Part shown: positions 1 to 5,347 of the stretch, in pieces | Layout: every line of letters begins with the position of its first letter | Position numbering within the stretch: the first letter of the stretch is position 1 | Assembly (NCBI GenBank): GCA_016195505.1 | Contig: JACPZN010000150.1 | Span: 1 to 7,175, forward strand | From: Nitrospirota bacterium | GTDB lineage: Bacteria; Nitrospirota; Nitrospiria; Nitrospirales; Nitrospiraceae | Length of the DNA: 7,175 nt | Direction of reading: 5' to 3' | Notes under the pieces: model-generated | Database searches by the model: none | Seen by the model: only the letters and a program-made list of their open reading frames with translations | What the model was told of the DNA's origin: nothing | Translations under genes and position numbers: made by a program

Positions 1-40
1 ATCAAGCCACAGAGTGGGAGAAGTTTGTGAGGAGGCGAGC

Positions 41-982
41 ATGCAACGGAGATATGAGTTGATCGATATGGTTGCAGTTGTCGGGTTATGTGCCACGATT
101 GCCGCCGCTGGCCTGTTGTTTATGGCCGCGAACGGGATGATGTCCGTTTCGCCTACCAGACATCTTGGCAGCGAACCGCTGACCGGGAATGGGGATGTGA
201 TGCGATGGCTGCAGCCGATTCTGGGTCAGGCGATAGTGGACCAAGACCTCCTTGACCGCCGGCATGCGACTGTCGCACCGGCTGCGATGGCACAGTTAAC
301 CGGAGTGAACGGAGAGTATATGCGCTGGCAGAAGTCGCCCTTCGGTTATCTTGATTCAATTAGGGCGTTTGCTATGTGGGCGGAGGCTGACAATGCGACG
401 AGAGTCCAGACGGTTATGGGACGCGCGATCGTGCAGTTCACGCAACGCGGGGTCCGGAGCGACATGTTGTCATCAGAAGGGGACATCTTGGGCTTCAACA
501 CTCGGATGATTGATCGAACAGATGCTCTGGGGCAACGGATGGATGCCGAGTTTCTCACTAGTTGGCAGGCGAATCTCGGCCGCGCGATCGTAAGCGCTAC
601 CCAAGACAGCGCGAAGGTTTCGGCTTCGACACAGGAACGGTTGGGCTCAGCGATTATGCAGCTGACCACCGTCCAGACCTTATACGACGCAGCGCATACG
701 GCGATTCAGGAGCAACTAGGAGGGGCGACCGTCGTAGCGACTCTCACACAATGGCAGATGAGCGGTACAGGTCTCGAGAGTTCTGATCAGGGTCCGATCG
801 TGATGGTGGCCGAGTTACGCAGTTGGCCGACCATTCCGATGACCACCATTGTGGTGGCCTCGCTTATTCTGATGAGTCTGTTCTCTGCAGGGCTTCTCGT
901 GTTCCCAAGGCATCCGGGGGTTCGCCTGGATGAGCTCGCTCAGATCGGGCCTGCTGCGCCGGTGTCGTACAAGGCGGTGTAA
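41..982 (+). CDS. Hypothetical bitopic membrane protein with a repeated LG-x-AIV motif
   Basis: I do not recognise the family. The 313-residue protein has a hydrophobic helix at about residues 10-33, a mostly hydrophilic central part (34-264), a second hydrophobic helix at about 265-291 and a short tail. N-terminal arginines suggest the N-terminus is cytoplasmic and the central domain periplasmic. The central domain repeats a short motif: LGQAIV (61-66), MGRAIVQFTQ (126-135), LGRAIVSATQ (179-188), LGSAIMQLTT (201-210) and LGGATVVATL (226-235), probably the start of related helices; it is rich in Ala, Gln and Thr. Start choice: ATG at 41 lies 5 bases after GGAGG (31-35). An in-frame GTG at 14 would add nine residues but has no comparable SD. 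The layout, two helices around an extracytoplasmic helical domain, resembles sensor or scaffold proteins, but no signalling domain is visible, so no function is given. Confidence 0.8.
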   Translation: MQRRYELIDMVAVVGLCATIAAAGLLFMAANGMMSVSPTRHLGSEPLTGNGDVMRWLQPILGQAIVDQDLLDRRHATVAPAAMAQLTGVNGEYMRWQKSPFGYLDSIRAFAMWAEADNATRVQTVMGRAIVQFTQRGVRSDMLSSEGDILGFNTRMIDRTDALGQRMDAEFLTSWQANLGRAIVSATQDSAKVSASTQERLGSAIMQLTTVQTLYDAAHTAIQEQLGGATVVATLTQWQMSGTGLESSDQGPIVMVAELRSWPTIPMTTIVVASLILMSLFSAGLLVFPRHPGVRLDELAQIGPAAPVSYKAV

Positions 983-1272
983 GACTCGTTGATCACATGA
1001 ATCACGGCCAGTTTAGGAGAGGTGTCACATGGCTCTGATGATGGGCTTTATTCCGATGAGTGCCTTGGTGTGGTCCTAGCCTCCTCGATGGCAAGAGAGA
1101 GTGACTGGCAGGAGCAGGGTATGACCGCGCGATTTGAGTAGGGCGTCCCTCTGCTCGGTGCTGTGTCGGGGAGAAAACCAGGATGGCCGCGTCATGTCAT
1201 TTTCGAGAGAGTTGGTTCGCGTGAGGTCTCGTATGAGTCATGGTCGTTCGATGGGAAAGGAGCCGCTGCTGG
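983..1272. other. Gene-poor gap with a possible broken small ORF
   Basis: No intact gene is supported here. The only item of note is an ATG at 1029 behind AGGAGAGG (1015-1022). It opens a 16-codon hydrophobic ORF ending at TAG 1077-1079; another frame then stays open to TAG 1139-1141 and reads as charged protein. Together they look like a small membrane protein broken by a frameshift, or chance. An AAGGAG at 1257-1262 at the right edge belongs to the next gene. I see no convincing promoter or terminator. Confidence 0.5.
1029..1141 (+). pseudogene. Possible frameshifted small membrane protein
   Basis: The first part (1029-1079) translates as MALMMGFIPMSALVWS followed by TAG and is almost wholly hydrophobic. 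In another frame, codons from about 1076 onward read LASSMARESDWQEQGMTARFE and stop at 1141. Joining the two with one small indel near 1070-1078 would give a protein of about 37 residues with one membrane span and a charged tail. A purine-rich SD-like AGGAGAGG precedes the ATG by 6 bases. The alternatives are a 16-residue peptide as it stands, or non-coding sequence. Short length makes this weak. Confidence 0.25.
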
Positions 1273-1548
1273 ATGTCAACGAACGGGAAGGTGTATATCG
1301 ACAGGTTACCGTCTACCACAACCGACGAAAAATTGAATGGGTTGTGTGGGAATCTTGGGAAGGTCAAGTCTGCCAGGGTGATCATATTATTCGATAAAAC
1401 GACCAGGGAGGAGCGGGGATTCGGGCTCGTCGAAATGGAATCTCCCGGTGACAATCACAAGGTCATTGCGGCACTCCACGGGAGCAAGCTTGATGAATCA
1501 ATCCTTTGCTGTTTTTCAATATCGCATTCAGTGAACGCTGGAAAGTAA
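1273..1548 (+). CDS. RRM-domain RNA-binding protein (divergent)
   Basis: A single RNA recognition motif fills this 91-residue protein. RNP2 is VYIDRL (7-12) and RNP1 is RGFGLVEM (48-55). The order beta-alpha-beta-beta-alpha-beta can be followed through ARVI, the turn DKTTREER, a helix ending VIAALHG (64-70) and a last strand SILCCFSIS (76-84). Small single-RRM proteins of this size occur in many bacteria, bind single-stranded RNA and are often cold- or stress-responsive. The copy is atypical: RNP1 has Leu52 where an aromatic usually stacks on RNA, and RNP2 has Asp-Arg where Gly-Asn is usual, so RNA affinity may be changed. ATG 1273 is chosen because AAGGAG (1257-1262) precedes it and the domain starts at once; an in-frame ATG at 1240 would only add residues without homology. 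It is the first gene of a plus-strand cluster, 22 bases before the next. Confidence 0.85.
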   Translation: MSTNGKVYIDRLPSTTTDEKLNGLCGNLGKVKSARVIILFDKTTREERGFGLVEMESPGDNHKVIAALHGSKLDESILCCFSISHSVNAGK

Positions 1549-1570
1549 GGATTATTAAGAGGAGGATGGG

Positions 1571-1861
1571 TTGGCTCATACGAAGACTCTTGCCACACAG
1601 GTGTTGGAATCTCGTCAACGCAATCCTGCTTGCGAGTTCGAACAGCTTGTGGCTGATTGCTCCGAGTTTACTTGGAATCAGCTCTTTTACGAGGTCGATC
1701 GGTTGAGCCGAACGGGTCAACTCCGCCTTACCTCGGCTGGTAACGGCCACTACTTTCTACGGCTCACGCAGAAAAAGGAGTTCAATGAAACGGAAATCGT
1801 TACAGGTCAATCCACAGCCAGTACAATTCCCATCCCCTCGTCCCTCACAGAGCCGGAATAA
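1571..1861 (+). CDS. Predicted small winged-helix protein, TTG start
   Basis: The 96-residue protein starts at TTG, 6 bases after AGGAGG (1559-1564). The ATG at 1566 is in a different frame. Predicted folding: helix about 4-16, helix 21-30 (CEFEQLVADC), a longer helix about 33-48 containing TWNQLFYEVDRLSRTG, then a beta-hairpin QLRL to HYFLRL (50-65) around the turn SAGNG. This is the pattern of a winged helix-turn-helix, with the third helix as recognition helix, so nucleic-acid binding is inferred. The tail from about residue 72 is low-complexity and overlaps the next gene by 77 bases; it lies outside the predicted fold and may be a read-through extension after an ancestral stop was lost. 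The position between an RRM gene and a DUF2934 gene, with tight spacing, suggests co-transcription. No close characterised relative is recognised. Confidence 0.75.
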   Translation: MAHTKTLATQVLESRQRNPACEFEQLVADCSEFTWNQLFYEVDRLSRTGQLRLTSAGNGHYFLRLTQKKEFNETEIVTGQSTASTIPIPSSLTEPE

Positions 1862-2033
1862 TGCAGAGAGCTCCGCAGTGAGCTGCGCAAGTGCAGCTCA
1901 GCCGACACAGACAACAGAGCGGTTAGTATGCGTCGCCCAGCGAGCCTATCAACTCTATGAGGAGCAGGGGAGACAGGATGGACACACGCTTGAGCGCTGG
2001 CTCAAAGCTGAGCGAGAAATTCAGGAGCAATGA
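1785..2033 (+). CDS. DUF2934 family protein
   Basis: The 82-residue protein has a polar, Pro/Ser/Gln-rich N-terminal half (1-43) and a C-terminal DUF2934 motif: an Ala-Tyr-x-Leu-Tyr-Glu segment, the turn GRQDGH, then LERWLKAEREIQ up to the last residues. DUF2934 is a short helical module found in many bacteria, usually in small proteins or attached to other domains; its function is unknown. AAAAAGGAG (1772-1780) lies 4 bases before the ATG and supports this start, although it sits inside the 3' end of the upstream winged-helix gene, with a 77-base overlap in another frame. Translational coupling with that gene is plausible. Confidence 0.85.
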   Translation: MKRKSLQVNPQPVQFPSPRPSQSRNNAESSAVSCASAAQPTQTTERLVCVAQRAYQLYEEQGRQDGHTLERWLKAEREIQEQ

Positions 2034-2093
2034 TACTGGAGGAATGTGGACCGAGCGGCAACAGGGAGACCGAATTCACAAAGGAGGATCAGT

Positions 2094-2255
2094 ATGACAG
2101 CAGATGAGCAGATCATAAAGATGACGATGGCGATAGAGCAGGTTATTAAGGTCATGGGGGATCGGTTCGGTTCGACGGAAGCGGATGTGGCCAAGGCCGT
2201 TGAAGCGCTCAAGCTGTCGATGCAGGCTGGTAGTAGGACCGTGCCACTCTCTTAA
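2094..2255 (+). CDS. Small helical protein of unknown function
   Basis: A 53-residue ORF whose ATG follows a strong AAAGGAGG (2080-2087) by 6 bases; that SD decides the start over the in-frame ATG at 2046. The sequence is predicted almost entirely helical: a first helix around IIKMTMAIEQVIKVMGDRF, a turn at GSTEAD, and a second helix VAKAVEALKLSMQ. It has no Cys, no membrane span and no recognised motif. It closes the plus-strand RRM cluster, 60 bases after the DUF2934 gene, and faces the converging minus-strand cluster 71 bases away. Its function cannot be inferred. Confidence 0.65.
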   Translation: MTADEQIIKMTMAIEQVIKVMGDRFGSTEADVAKAVEALKLSMQAGSRTVPLS

Positions 2256-2326
2256 GCTCGCGCTGATGGCTGGCAACACCACCTTGGCTGTGAGCAAGGA
2301 ACTGCGATGTCGTCTGAGGCGGGTTG

Positions 2327-2623
2327 TCACTGCGGGAGTGTTGAGCGGGGGCCTGACCAAATGAGGTACGGCGGTTTCTTCATCATGCAAGCGGCGCTTG
2401 GGTAGAGCCGGAGGGCATAGCTGTAAGCGTGCTCTTGGGCGCTCAGACAGGTGGAGGCTGCAAGGTGGTTTGAGATGACCTGGAACGCAGCCTGGTCGTC
2501 TTTCTCGACGACGGCGCTATACAAAGCGCAGGAGAAGTCTCCATCTCTCGAACACTGCGTGCTGATTACCAAGTGCGATCCATCCGGAAAGGTCATAAGC
2601 GGGTCTAAGTTGATGCGACTCAT
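2327..2623 (-). CDS. Hypothetical 98-residue protein downstream of an RRM gene
   Basis: I do not recognise the family. The protein is soluble, with four cysteines (24, 32, 59, 74). The N-terminal half looks like alternating strands (LMTFPDGSHLVISTQ, then CALYSAVVEKDD), followed by a helix AAFQVISNHL and a second helix AQEHAYSYALRLYP. The last 20 residues contain MKKPPYLIWSGP. AGAGGAGA at about 2630-2637, read on the minus strand, precedes the ATG. The RRM gene upstream ends only 32 bases away on the same strand, so the two are probably co-transcribed. The layout does not say whether it acts with the RRM protein. Confidence 0.7.
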   Translation of the reverse strand: MSRINLDPLMTFPDGSHLVISTQCSRDGDFSCALYSAVVEKDDQAAFQVISNHLAASTCLSAQEHAYSYALRLYPSAACMMKKPPYLIWSGPRSTLPQ

Positions 2624-2655
2624 CGGTGCGTCTCCTCTTGCCTGAGCGGCAGCAT

Positions 2656-2919
2656 TTACGAATTGGCCGATACGTAGGGTGTGACGTAGAGCCGTAGAGA
2701 ATTGCCTTCAAACAGCACGCCTTCAAGGGCAACGACCGCACTCAAGGCTTGTTCACCTGAGCCCATTTCCACAAATCCATAGCCGGCCGATTTCCCACTA
2801 TGCTTGTGTCGGACGATATAGGCGCGAGCTACCACGCCATAGGTTCCAAACAGGTCGCGCAGTTGGTAGTCGGAAGTCGCGTCTGAGAGCCCGCCGACGT
2901 ACAAGACACGTTTGCTCAT
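2656..2919 (-). CDS. RRM-domain RNA-binding protein
   Basis: A canonical single-RRM protein of 87 residues. RNP2 is LYVGGL (6-11); RNP1 is AGYGFVEM (45-52), with the aromatic residues Tyr7, Tyr47 and Phe49 expected to stack on RNA bases. Helix 1 is YQLRDLFGTYG, helix 2 is GEQALSAVVALEG, and the last strand is SLRLYVTPY. RNP1 begins with Ala where Arg or Lys is usual, a mild departure. AAAGGAA (2926-2932, minus-strand sense) precedes the ATG by 6 bases. It is better conserved than the RRM protein at 1273-1548 and lies on the other strand. Its neighbours are a small membrane protein upstream (45 bases) and the 98-residue protein downstream (32 bases), suggesting one transcript. The likely role is binding RNA as a chaperone or stability factor, by analogy with other small bacterial RRM proteins. 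Confidence 0.92.
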   Translation of the reverse strand: MSKRVLYVGGLSDATSDYQLRDLFGTYGVVARAYIVRHKHSGKSAGYGFVEMGSGEQALSAVVALEGVLFEGNSLRLYVTPYVSANS

Positions 2920-2964
2920 GGACGTTCCTTTTGTTTGGTCAAGCGATCTGCCCTGCCGACAAGG

Positions 2965-3093
2965 TTACACCTGGTCCCGCGGTTCGAAATAGGCATAGAC
3001 GAGGACACTGATCACTCCGGTGATATACAGCACAGTTGCCGCACCCAGGGGATTGTGCGTAAACCATTGAATGAAATTCTGAAGGGCGATCAT
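2965..3093 (-). CDS. Small single-span membrane protein
   Basis: A 42-residue ORF with an amphipathic start (MIALQNFIQWFTHN), one predicted membrane helix (LGAATVLYITGVISVLVYAYF, about 18-38) and a charged end EPRDQV. The start at 3093 is chosen because upstream in-frame codons (to a GTG at 3177) read as unrelated polar sequence. The SD is weak: AAAGG lies 12 bases before the ATG, longer than usual. It sits between the secreted-protein gene and the RRM gene on the same strand. Membrane miniproteins like this commonly modulate larger complexes, but no partner is visible here. Confidence 0.5.
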   Translation of the reverse strand: MIALQNFIQWFTHNPLGAATVLYITGVISVLVYAYFEPRDQV

Positions 3094-3222
3094 AACGTCT
3101 CGATACCTTTCTCTCTCGTCAGCGATATGAATCACGTACGGCTTCGGGAGACCGCACTGCTGCGCCGGACTGCCCACGCCGTGCCATGCTGTTGACGTTC
3201 AGGCGCGGCACAAGGTGAAACG

Positions 3223-3516
3223 CTAACGACCCAAGGTGGCTTGGAAGGGTTTTCGGTCGCTATCGTCACGCCGGCAGCTCTGTTCCGCCATTAGTCGTTG
3301 GCCGGTTGTGGCACCCTTTGGAATTCTGGCCAGGCAGGTCTGGAGGGAATCCTCACTCGCGCCTGCGGCTATGGCTTTGCTTGGTATGGTCGCAACTGGG
3401 GGCACGGGTATGGCCGGGGCTTTATCAGCCGCCTGTACAGATGATGCAAGGATGCCAGACAGGATGACGAAAGTACTTACGAGGACGGCGCGGTAGATTG
3501 GTAATTGGCGGTGCAT
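3223..3516 (-). CDS. Secreted small protein with signal peptide
   Basis: The 97-residue precursor begins with a basic n-region, a hydrophobic core (about 10-24) and a typical signal peptidase I site ending V-Q-A at residue 29, so the mature part starts ADKAPAIP. The mature chain of about 68 residues has a Pro/Ala-rich N-terminal linker and a C-terminal portion with exactly two cysteines, Cys61 and Cys81, around CLARIPKGATTGQRLMAEQS. They could form one disulfide in the periplasm. GGAAGGA on the minus strand precedes the ATG by about 8 bases. No lipobox, enzyme motif or known domain is recognised. It is the first gene of the minus-strand group, 130 bases before the small membrane protein gene. 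Confidence 0.75.
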   Translation of the reverse strand: MHRQLPIYRAVLVSTFVILSGILASSVQAADKAPAIPVPPVATIPSKAIAAGASEDSLQTCLARIPKGATTGQRLMAEQSCRRDDSDRKPFQATLGR

Positions 3517-4185
3517 GATGTGTCCTTCCCGTGGTCAGAGCTGTTGGAGGAAACACTTGCCATGGCTTCCTTGGCAATCGAGTGATCAGGGTCAGACGGT
3601 CCTGCATTCCCAGCTTGTGTAAAGCCGGACCTTCTGAGAAACAGCGGAGACTAGAGCATCGATCGCGCAGGAGCTGAATATAGGGGAAAGACGCGCGAGG
3701 GATTAGGATAGTGACCGTGACTCTTTGTAGTTCAGACTACCACACTCCTCCTGAAATAGCGAATGCTGAATTTCTTCTACGGGGGAGATGTCAGTATCTA
3801 AGCCATTGAAATCCTGCATGATAGGAGGTATGCGTGGATTAGGTATTCATCAACATATCCGAAAGGGACGCTCTACAACTGATTGCCATCTGTTTACCGC
3901 TGGAACCATGGGGTCCACGCGAGTTTTTATTTACTGTTCGTCGAATGGAAGGTAGACTGATCTCTCCTGCGAAGTGAACATCGCTGACTGCCCATCCCTC
4001 GTGCATGATCGTCCCGTTGCACGACTGATTCCCAGTCTTCGCTGTTCCTCAGTAAGACGTTCCCCACCTATCCCGTATTCTTTGAGAGGTCCTCGCAGAG
4101 GGGTTCATTCTTCACTCCCCGTTGATTCAATGGACAGACTATGGCAGAGGTTCATGTGACACCAAATCAACCTGCGAAGGCATAG
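3517..4185. other. Long gene-poor region with small inverted repeats
   Basis: I find no gene I would defend in these 669 bases. Short inverted repeats are present: TTGCCA/TGGCAA (3557-3562/3572-3577), GTAGT/ACTAC (3727-3731/3736-3740), TCGTGCA/TGCACGA (3999-4005/4018-4024) and GACTG/CAGTC (4023-4027/4033-4037). None is followed by a T-run on either strand. A strong AGGAGG at 3823-3828 lies only one base from an ATG (3830) opening a 41-codon ORF, too close to work. TTGAAA at 3806-3811 has a poor -10 partner. The region should hold the promoters of both flanking transcripts, but none stands out. Confidence 0.5.
3999..4024. repeat. 7-bp perfect inverted repeat
   Basis: TCGTGCA and TGCACGA are separated by 12 bases. 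With no T-run following, it does not look like a Rho-independent terminator. It could be an operator for a dimeric regulator or a transcript hairpin upstream of the gene at 4186; chance is possible for a 7-bp arm. Confidence 0.3.
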
Positions 4186-4479
4186 GTGAGAATTCCGGAT
4201 GGTACCAGGGTCCGGCTGCGTGAAGGTTGCCAAGAAGGCGTAATCGACGGATTGACGGAGCTGGTTGTAGGACCGGGCCGAAACCCAGACGGTCGGACGC
4301 AGTATCGGCTCAACTTTGGGGATCAGCCTCGTATCCTCGTGGCCGAGGACGAACTGCTGGTGTTGACTGATGCGGAAGGACTGGTTCTCATGCTCAAAAA
4401 GAAGGTGGAGTTACGCCGTTTCATGACCGAACGTTTGCGGGCTGCATTTGCAGCCGACCGCTTTGTTCCTTCCGCCTGA
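4186..4479 (+). CDS. Conserved-looking small beta-rich protein, GTG start
   Basis: The 97-residue protein starts at GTG, 5 bases after GAAGG (4176-4180). The first half alternates short strands and glycine turns: TRVRLREG, GVIDGLTELVVGPGRNPDGR, TQYRLNFG, RILVAEDELLVL. That pattern is expected of a small SH3-like or KOW-like barrel, a fold often used for RNA or protein binding. The second half is a long basic helix, KKKVELRRFMTERLRAAFAADRF. No catalytic motif is seen and the family is not named with certainty. The in-frame codon directly before the GTG is TAG (4183-4185), and upstream of it the frame is open back to an ATG at 4141; see the finding on this junction. Converges on the minus-strand ORF at 4571-4870. 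Confidence 0.75.
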   Translation: MRIPDGTRVRLREGCQEGVIDGLTELVVGPGRNPDGRTQYRLNFGDQPRILVAEDELLVLTDAEGLVLMLKKKVELRRFMTERLRAAFAADRFVPSA

Positions 4480-4526
4480 GGCTCAGAGGCCGATGCGTAG
4501 GATTGCTTAGGGTCAAGATTGTCGCC

Positions 4527-4542
4527 GGCCCACTGGTGGGCC
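4527..4542. repeat. Inverted repeat between convergent genes
   Basis: GGCCCACTGGTGGGCC is a near-perfect palindrome that can fold as a 6-bp GC-rich stem with a 4-base loop. It sits in the 91 bases between the convergent ends at 4479 and 4571, where a bidirectional terminator would be expected, but no T-run follows on either strand. A Rho-independent role is therefore doubtful. Confidence 0.35.
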
Positions 4543-4570
4543 TACTCTCCGTTCGCAGAGACGATGCTCC

Positions 4571-4870
4571 TCACGCGCCGTCCTGTGCTTGTTCAGTGGC
4601 TCCGCGGCGCCTGCTTCTAATCGCGCCGGACTTGTGGTTCCGGCCTAGCGACTTACTCTCCTGGGCGGCAGAGCGAGAGCGAGTATCCGGTCCAAAGCCG
4701 TGTCTTGCCAGCGAAGAGACTTCTCGCCGGATGGTTTCAATTGAAGACGTGCAGTCGACCGAATTGGGATCAGTGAGCCCCAGCAATTGCCAGCGGATCT
4801 TAGGCTTATGGACGGACTTTTTCTTCTTTTTTCCTGCTCTGCGATCTTTCCAAATAGAAGAGAGATTCAT
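4571..4870 (-). CDS. Basic hypothetical protein with a lysine run
   Basis: A 99-residue ORF with a good SD, AGAAGGAG (4878-4885 on the plus strand, read in reverse), about 7 bases before ATG 4870. The frame stays open upstream to 5077, but the SD favours this start. The protein is strongly basic. Near the N-terminus is GKKKKKSVHKPK (13-24); the middle, SSIETIRREVSSLARHG, is probably helical; the end is Arg/Ser/Lys-rich and looks disordered. Such composition suits nucleic-acid or ribosome binding, an inference from charge only. It is transcribed away from the DEAD-box helicase gene with 477 bases between the starts, and a candidate promoter (5068-5096) points towards it. No family is recognised, and a non-coding reading of this segment is possible. 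Confidence 0.5.
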   Translation of the reverse strand: MNLSSIWKDRRAGKKKKKSVHKPKIRWQLLGLTDPNSVDCTSSIETIRREVSSLARHGFGPDTRSRSAAQESKSLGRNHKSGAIRSRRRGATEQAQDGA

Positions 4871-5067
4871 AGAGGACTCCTTCTGAGGCCGGTGGCCTGT
4901 TTCGATGCGGACAGCGAATGTTCCCCCCCCCTCTATGCCTGTATGAAGAACAAAACCTACCATCCAGGCCGCGAGGCGCCTGATACGTTCTGCTCCAGAG
5001 ACAGTCGCGCACAGACTGGGAGTGAGTACGGGGAGCGCGAGGAGAGGACAATAGCTTAGCCAAGTTA

Positions 5068-5096
5068 TATCTAACATGTATATTGTCAGGAGTCAA
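5068..5096 (-). promoter_or_regulatory. Candidate sigma-70 promoter for the basic ORF
   Basis: Read on the minus strand, TTGACT (5096-5091) is followed by a 17-base spacer and TAGATA (5073-5068), in an AT-rich patch that stands out from its surroundings. The -35 fits well and the -10 only moderately. The predicted start near 5061 would give a leader of about 190 bases. A small palindrome, CAAAC-TCAG-GTTTG (5094-5107), overlaps the -35 and could be an operator. Confidence 0.4.
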
Positions 5097-5177
5097 ACTC
5101 AGGTTTGTTAGAGTTGTACGGAGATGGCGAATAAGGCATGCGGACAGCTTGGGTCTTCGGGGAAAATGAAACGACAG

Positions 5178-5206
5178 TTGACGTTAAGGGTGCAATGCTG
5201 TATGGT
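5178..5206 (+). promoter_or_regulatory. Candidate sigma-70 promoter for the DEAD-box helicase
   Basis: TTGACG (5178-5183), a 17-base spacer and TATGGT (5201-5206). The -35 matches at five of six positions and the -10 at four of six. Transcription would begin near 5213, leaving a leader of about 135 bases before the GTG start at 5348. Confidence 0.5.
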
Positions 5207-5264
5207 ATCTTTACATTTCCTTCGTAGTAGTCCGGCGACGGGGATGTTCAAATCATAACGGACT

Positions 5265-5340
5265 TCGCGATCGCATCGCGACCAGGTCCAGTTTGGAGTT
5301 GCACCCTTCTCGGGTGTCTCTCGCGATCAAACTGAAAGGA
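5265..5340 (+). promoter_or_regulatory. Structured 5' leader of the helicase gene, possible RNA switch
   Basis: The leader contains TCGCGAT at 5265-5271, its complement ATCGCGA at 5275-5281 (a perfect 7-bp hairpin with a 3-base loop) and a further TCGCGAT at 5321-5327. A second perfect pair, CAGTTTG (5289-5295) with CAAACTG (5328-5334), encloses an inner stem GAG/CTC plus GCACCC/GGGTGT (5296-5306/5312-5320) with a 5-base loop. The third TCGCGAT then forms a 7-base bulge. The stem ends at 5334, exactly before the SD AAAGGA (5335-5340). Pairing of 5275-5281 with 5321-5327 instead would break both main stems, so two alternative folds exist. Control of translation by temperature, helicase autoregulation or a ligand is inference. 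Confidence 0.5.
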
Positions 5341-5347
5341 TAGTGTA

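Larger units (their letters stand above)
4871..5347. other. Divergent intergenic region with long leaders
   Basis: No gene is supported in these 477 bases. They hold candidate divergent promoters (5068-5096 minus, 5178-5206 plus) and implied leaders of about 190 bases (minus) and 135 bases (plus). On the minus-strand leader side there are small hairpins AGGCC/GGCCT (4886-4890/4894-4898), just upstream of the SD of the basic ORF, and CAGGC/GCCTG (4965-4969/4978-4982), plus a run of nine C on the plus strand (4923-4931). The plus leader is described separately. Confidence 0.55.

Noticed and set aside
1..30. Possible 3' end of an upstream gene, stop TGA at 28-30
   Set aside because: Another frame stays open to a TGA at 60-62 and reads as protein equally well. 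Ten codons are too few to decide which, if either, is real.
997..1006. ATGAATCAC(G) repeated at 997, 3127 and, inverted, 6643-6651, all near gene edges
   Set aside because: Repeated 9-mers are expected by chance many times in a window this size, and the flanks share nothing.
1134..1397. 87-codon ORF overlapping the RRM gene
   Set aside because: It is an out-of-frame reading of a segment where the RRM motifs fix the true frame, and it has no SD.
2282..2299. CCTTG/CAAGG hairpin between convergent ends
   Set aside because: A 5-bp stem with an 8-base loop and no T-run is too weak to call a terminator.
3830..3955. 41-codon ORF after AGGAGG
   Set aside because: Only one base separates the SD from the ATG, and the composition is not protein-like.
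3974..4159. 61-codon plus-strand ORF
   Set aside because: GTG start without an SD, a Ser/Arg/Pro-rich composition typical of chance reading, and no recognisable motif.
4503..4886. 127-codon plus-strand ORF opposite the basic ORF
   Set aside because: No SD, a run of phenylalanines that is the complement of the lysine run, and no motif. The minus strand has the better start signal.
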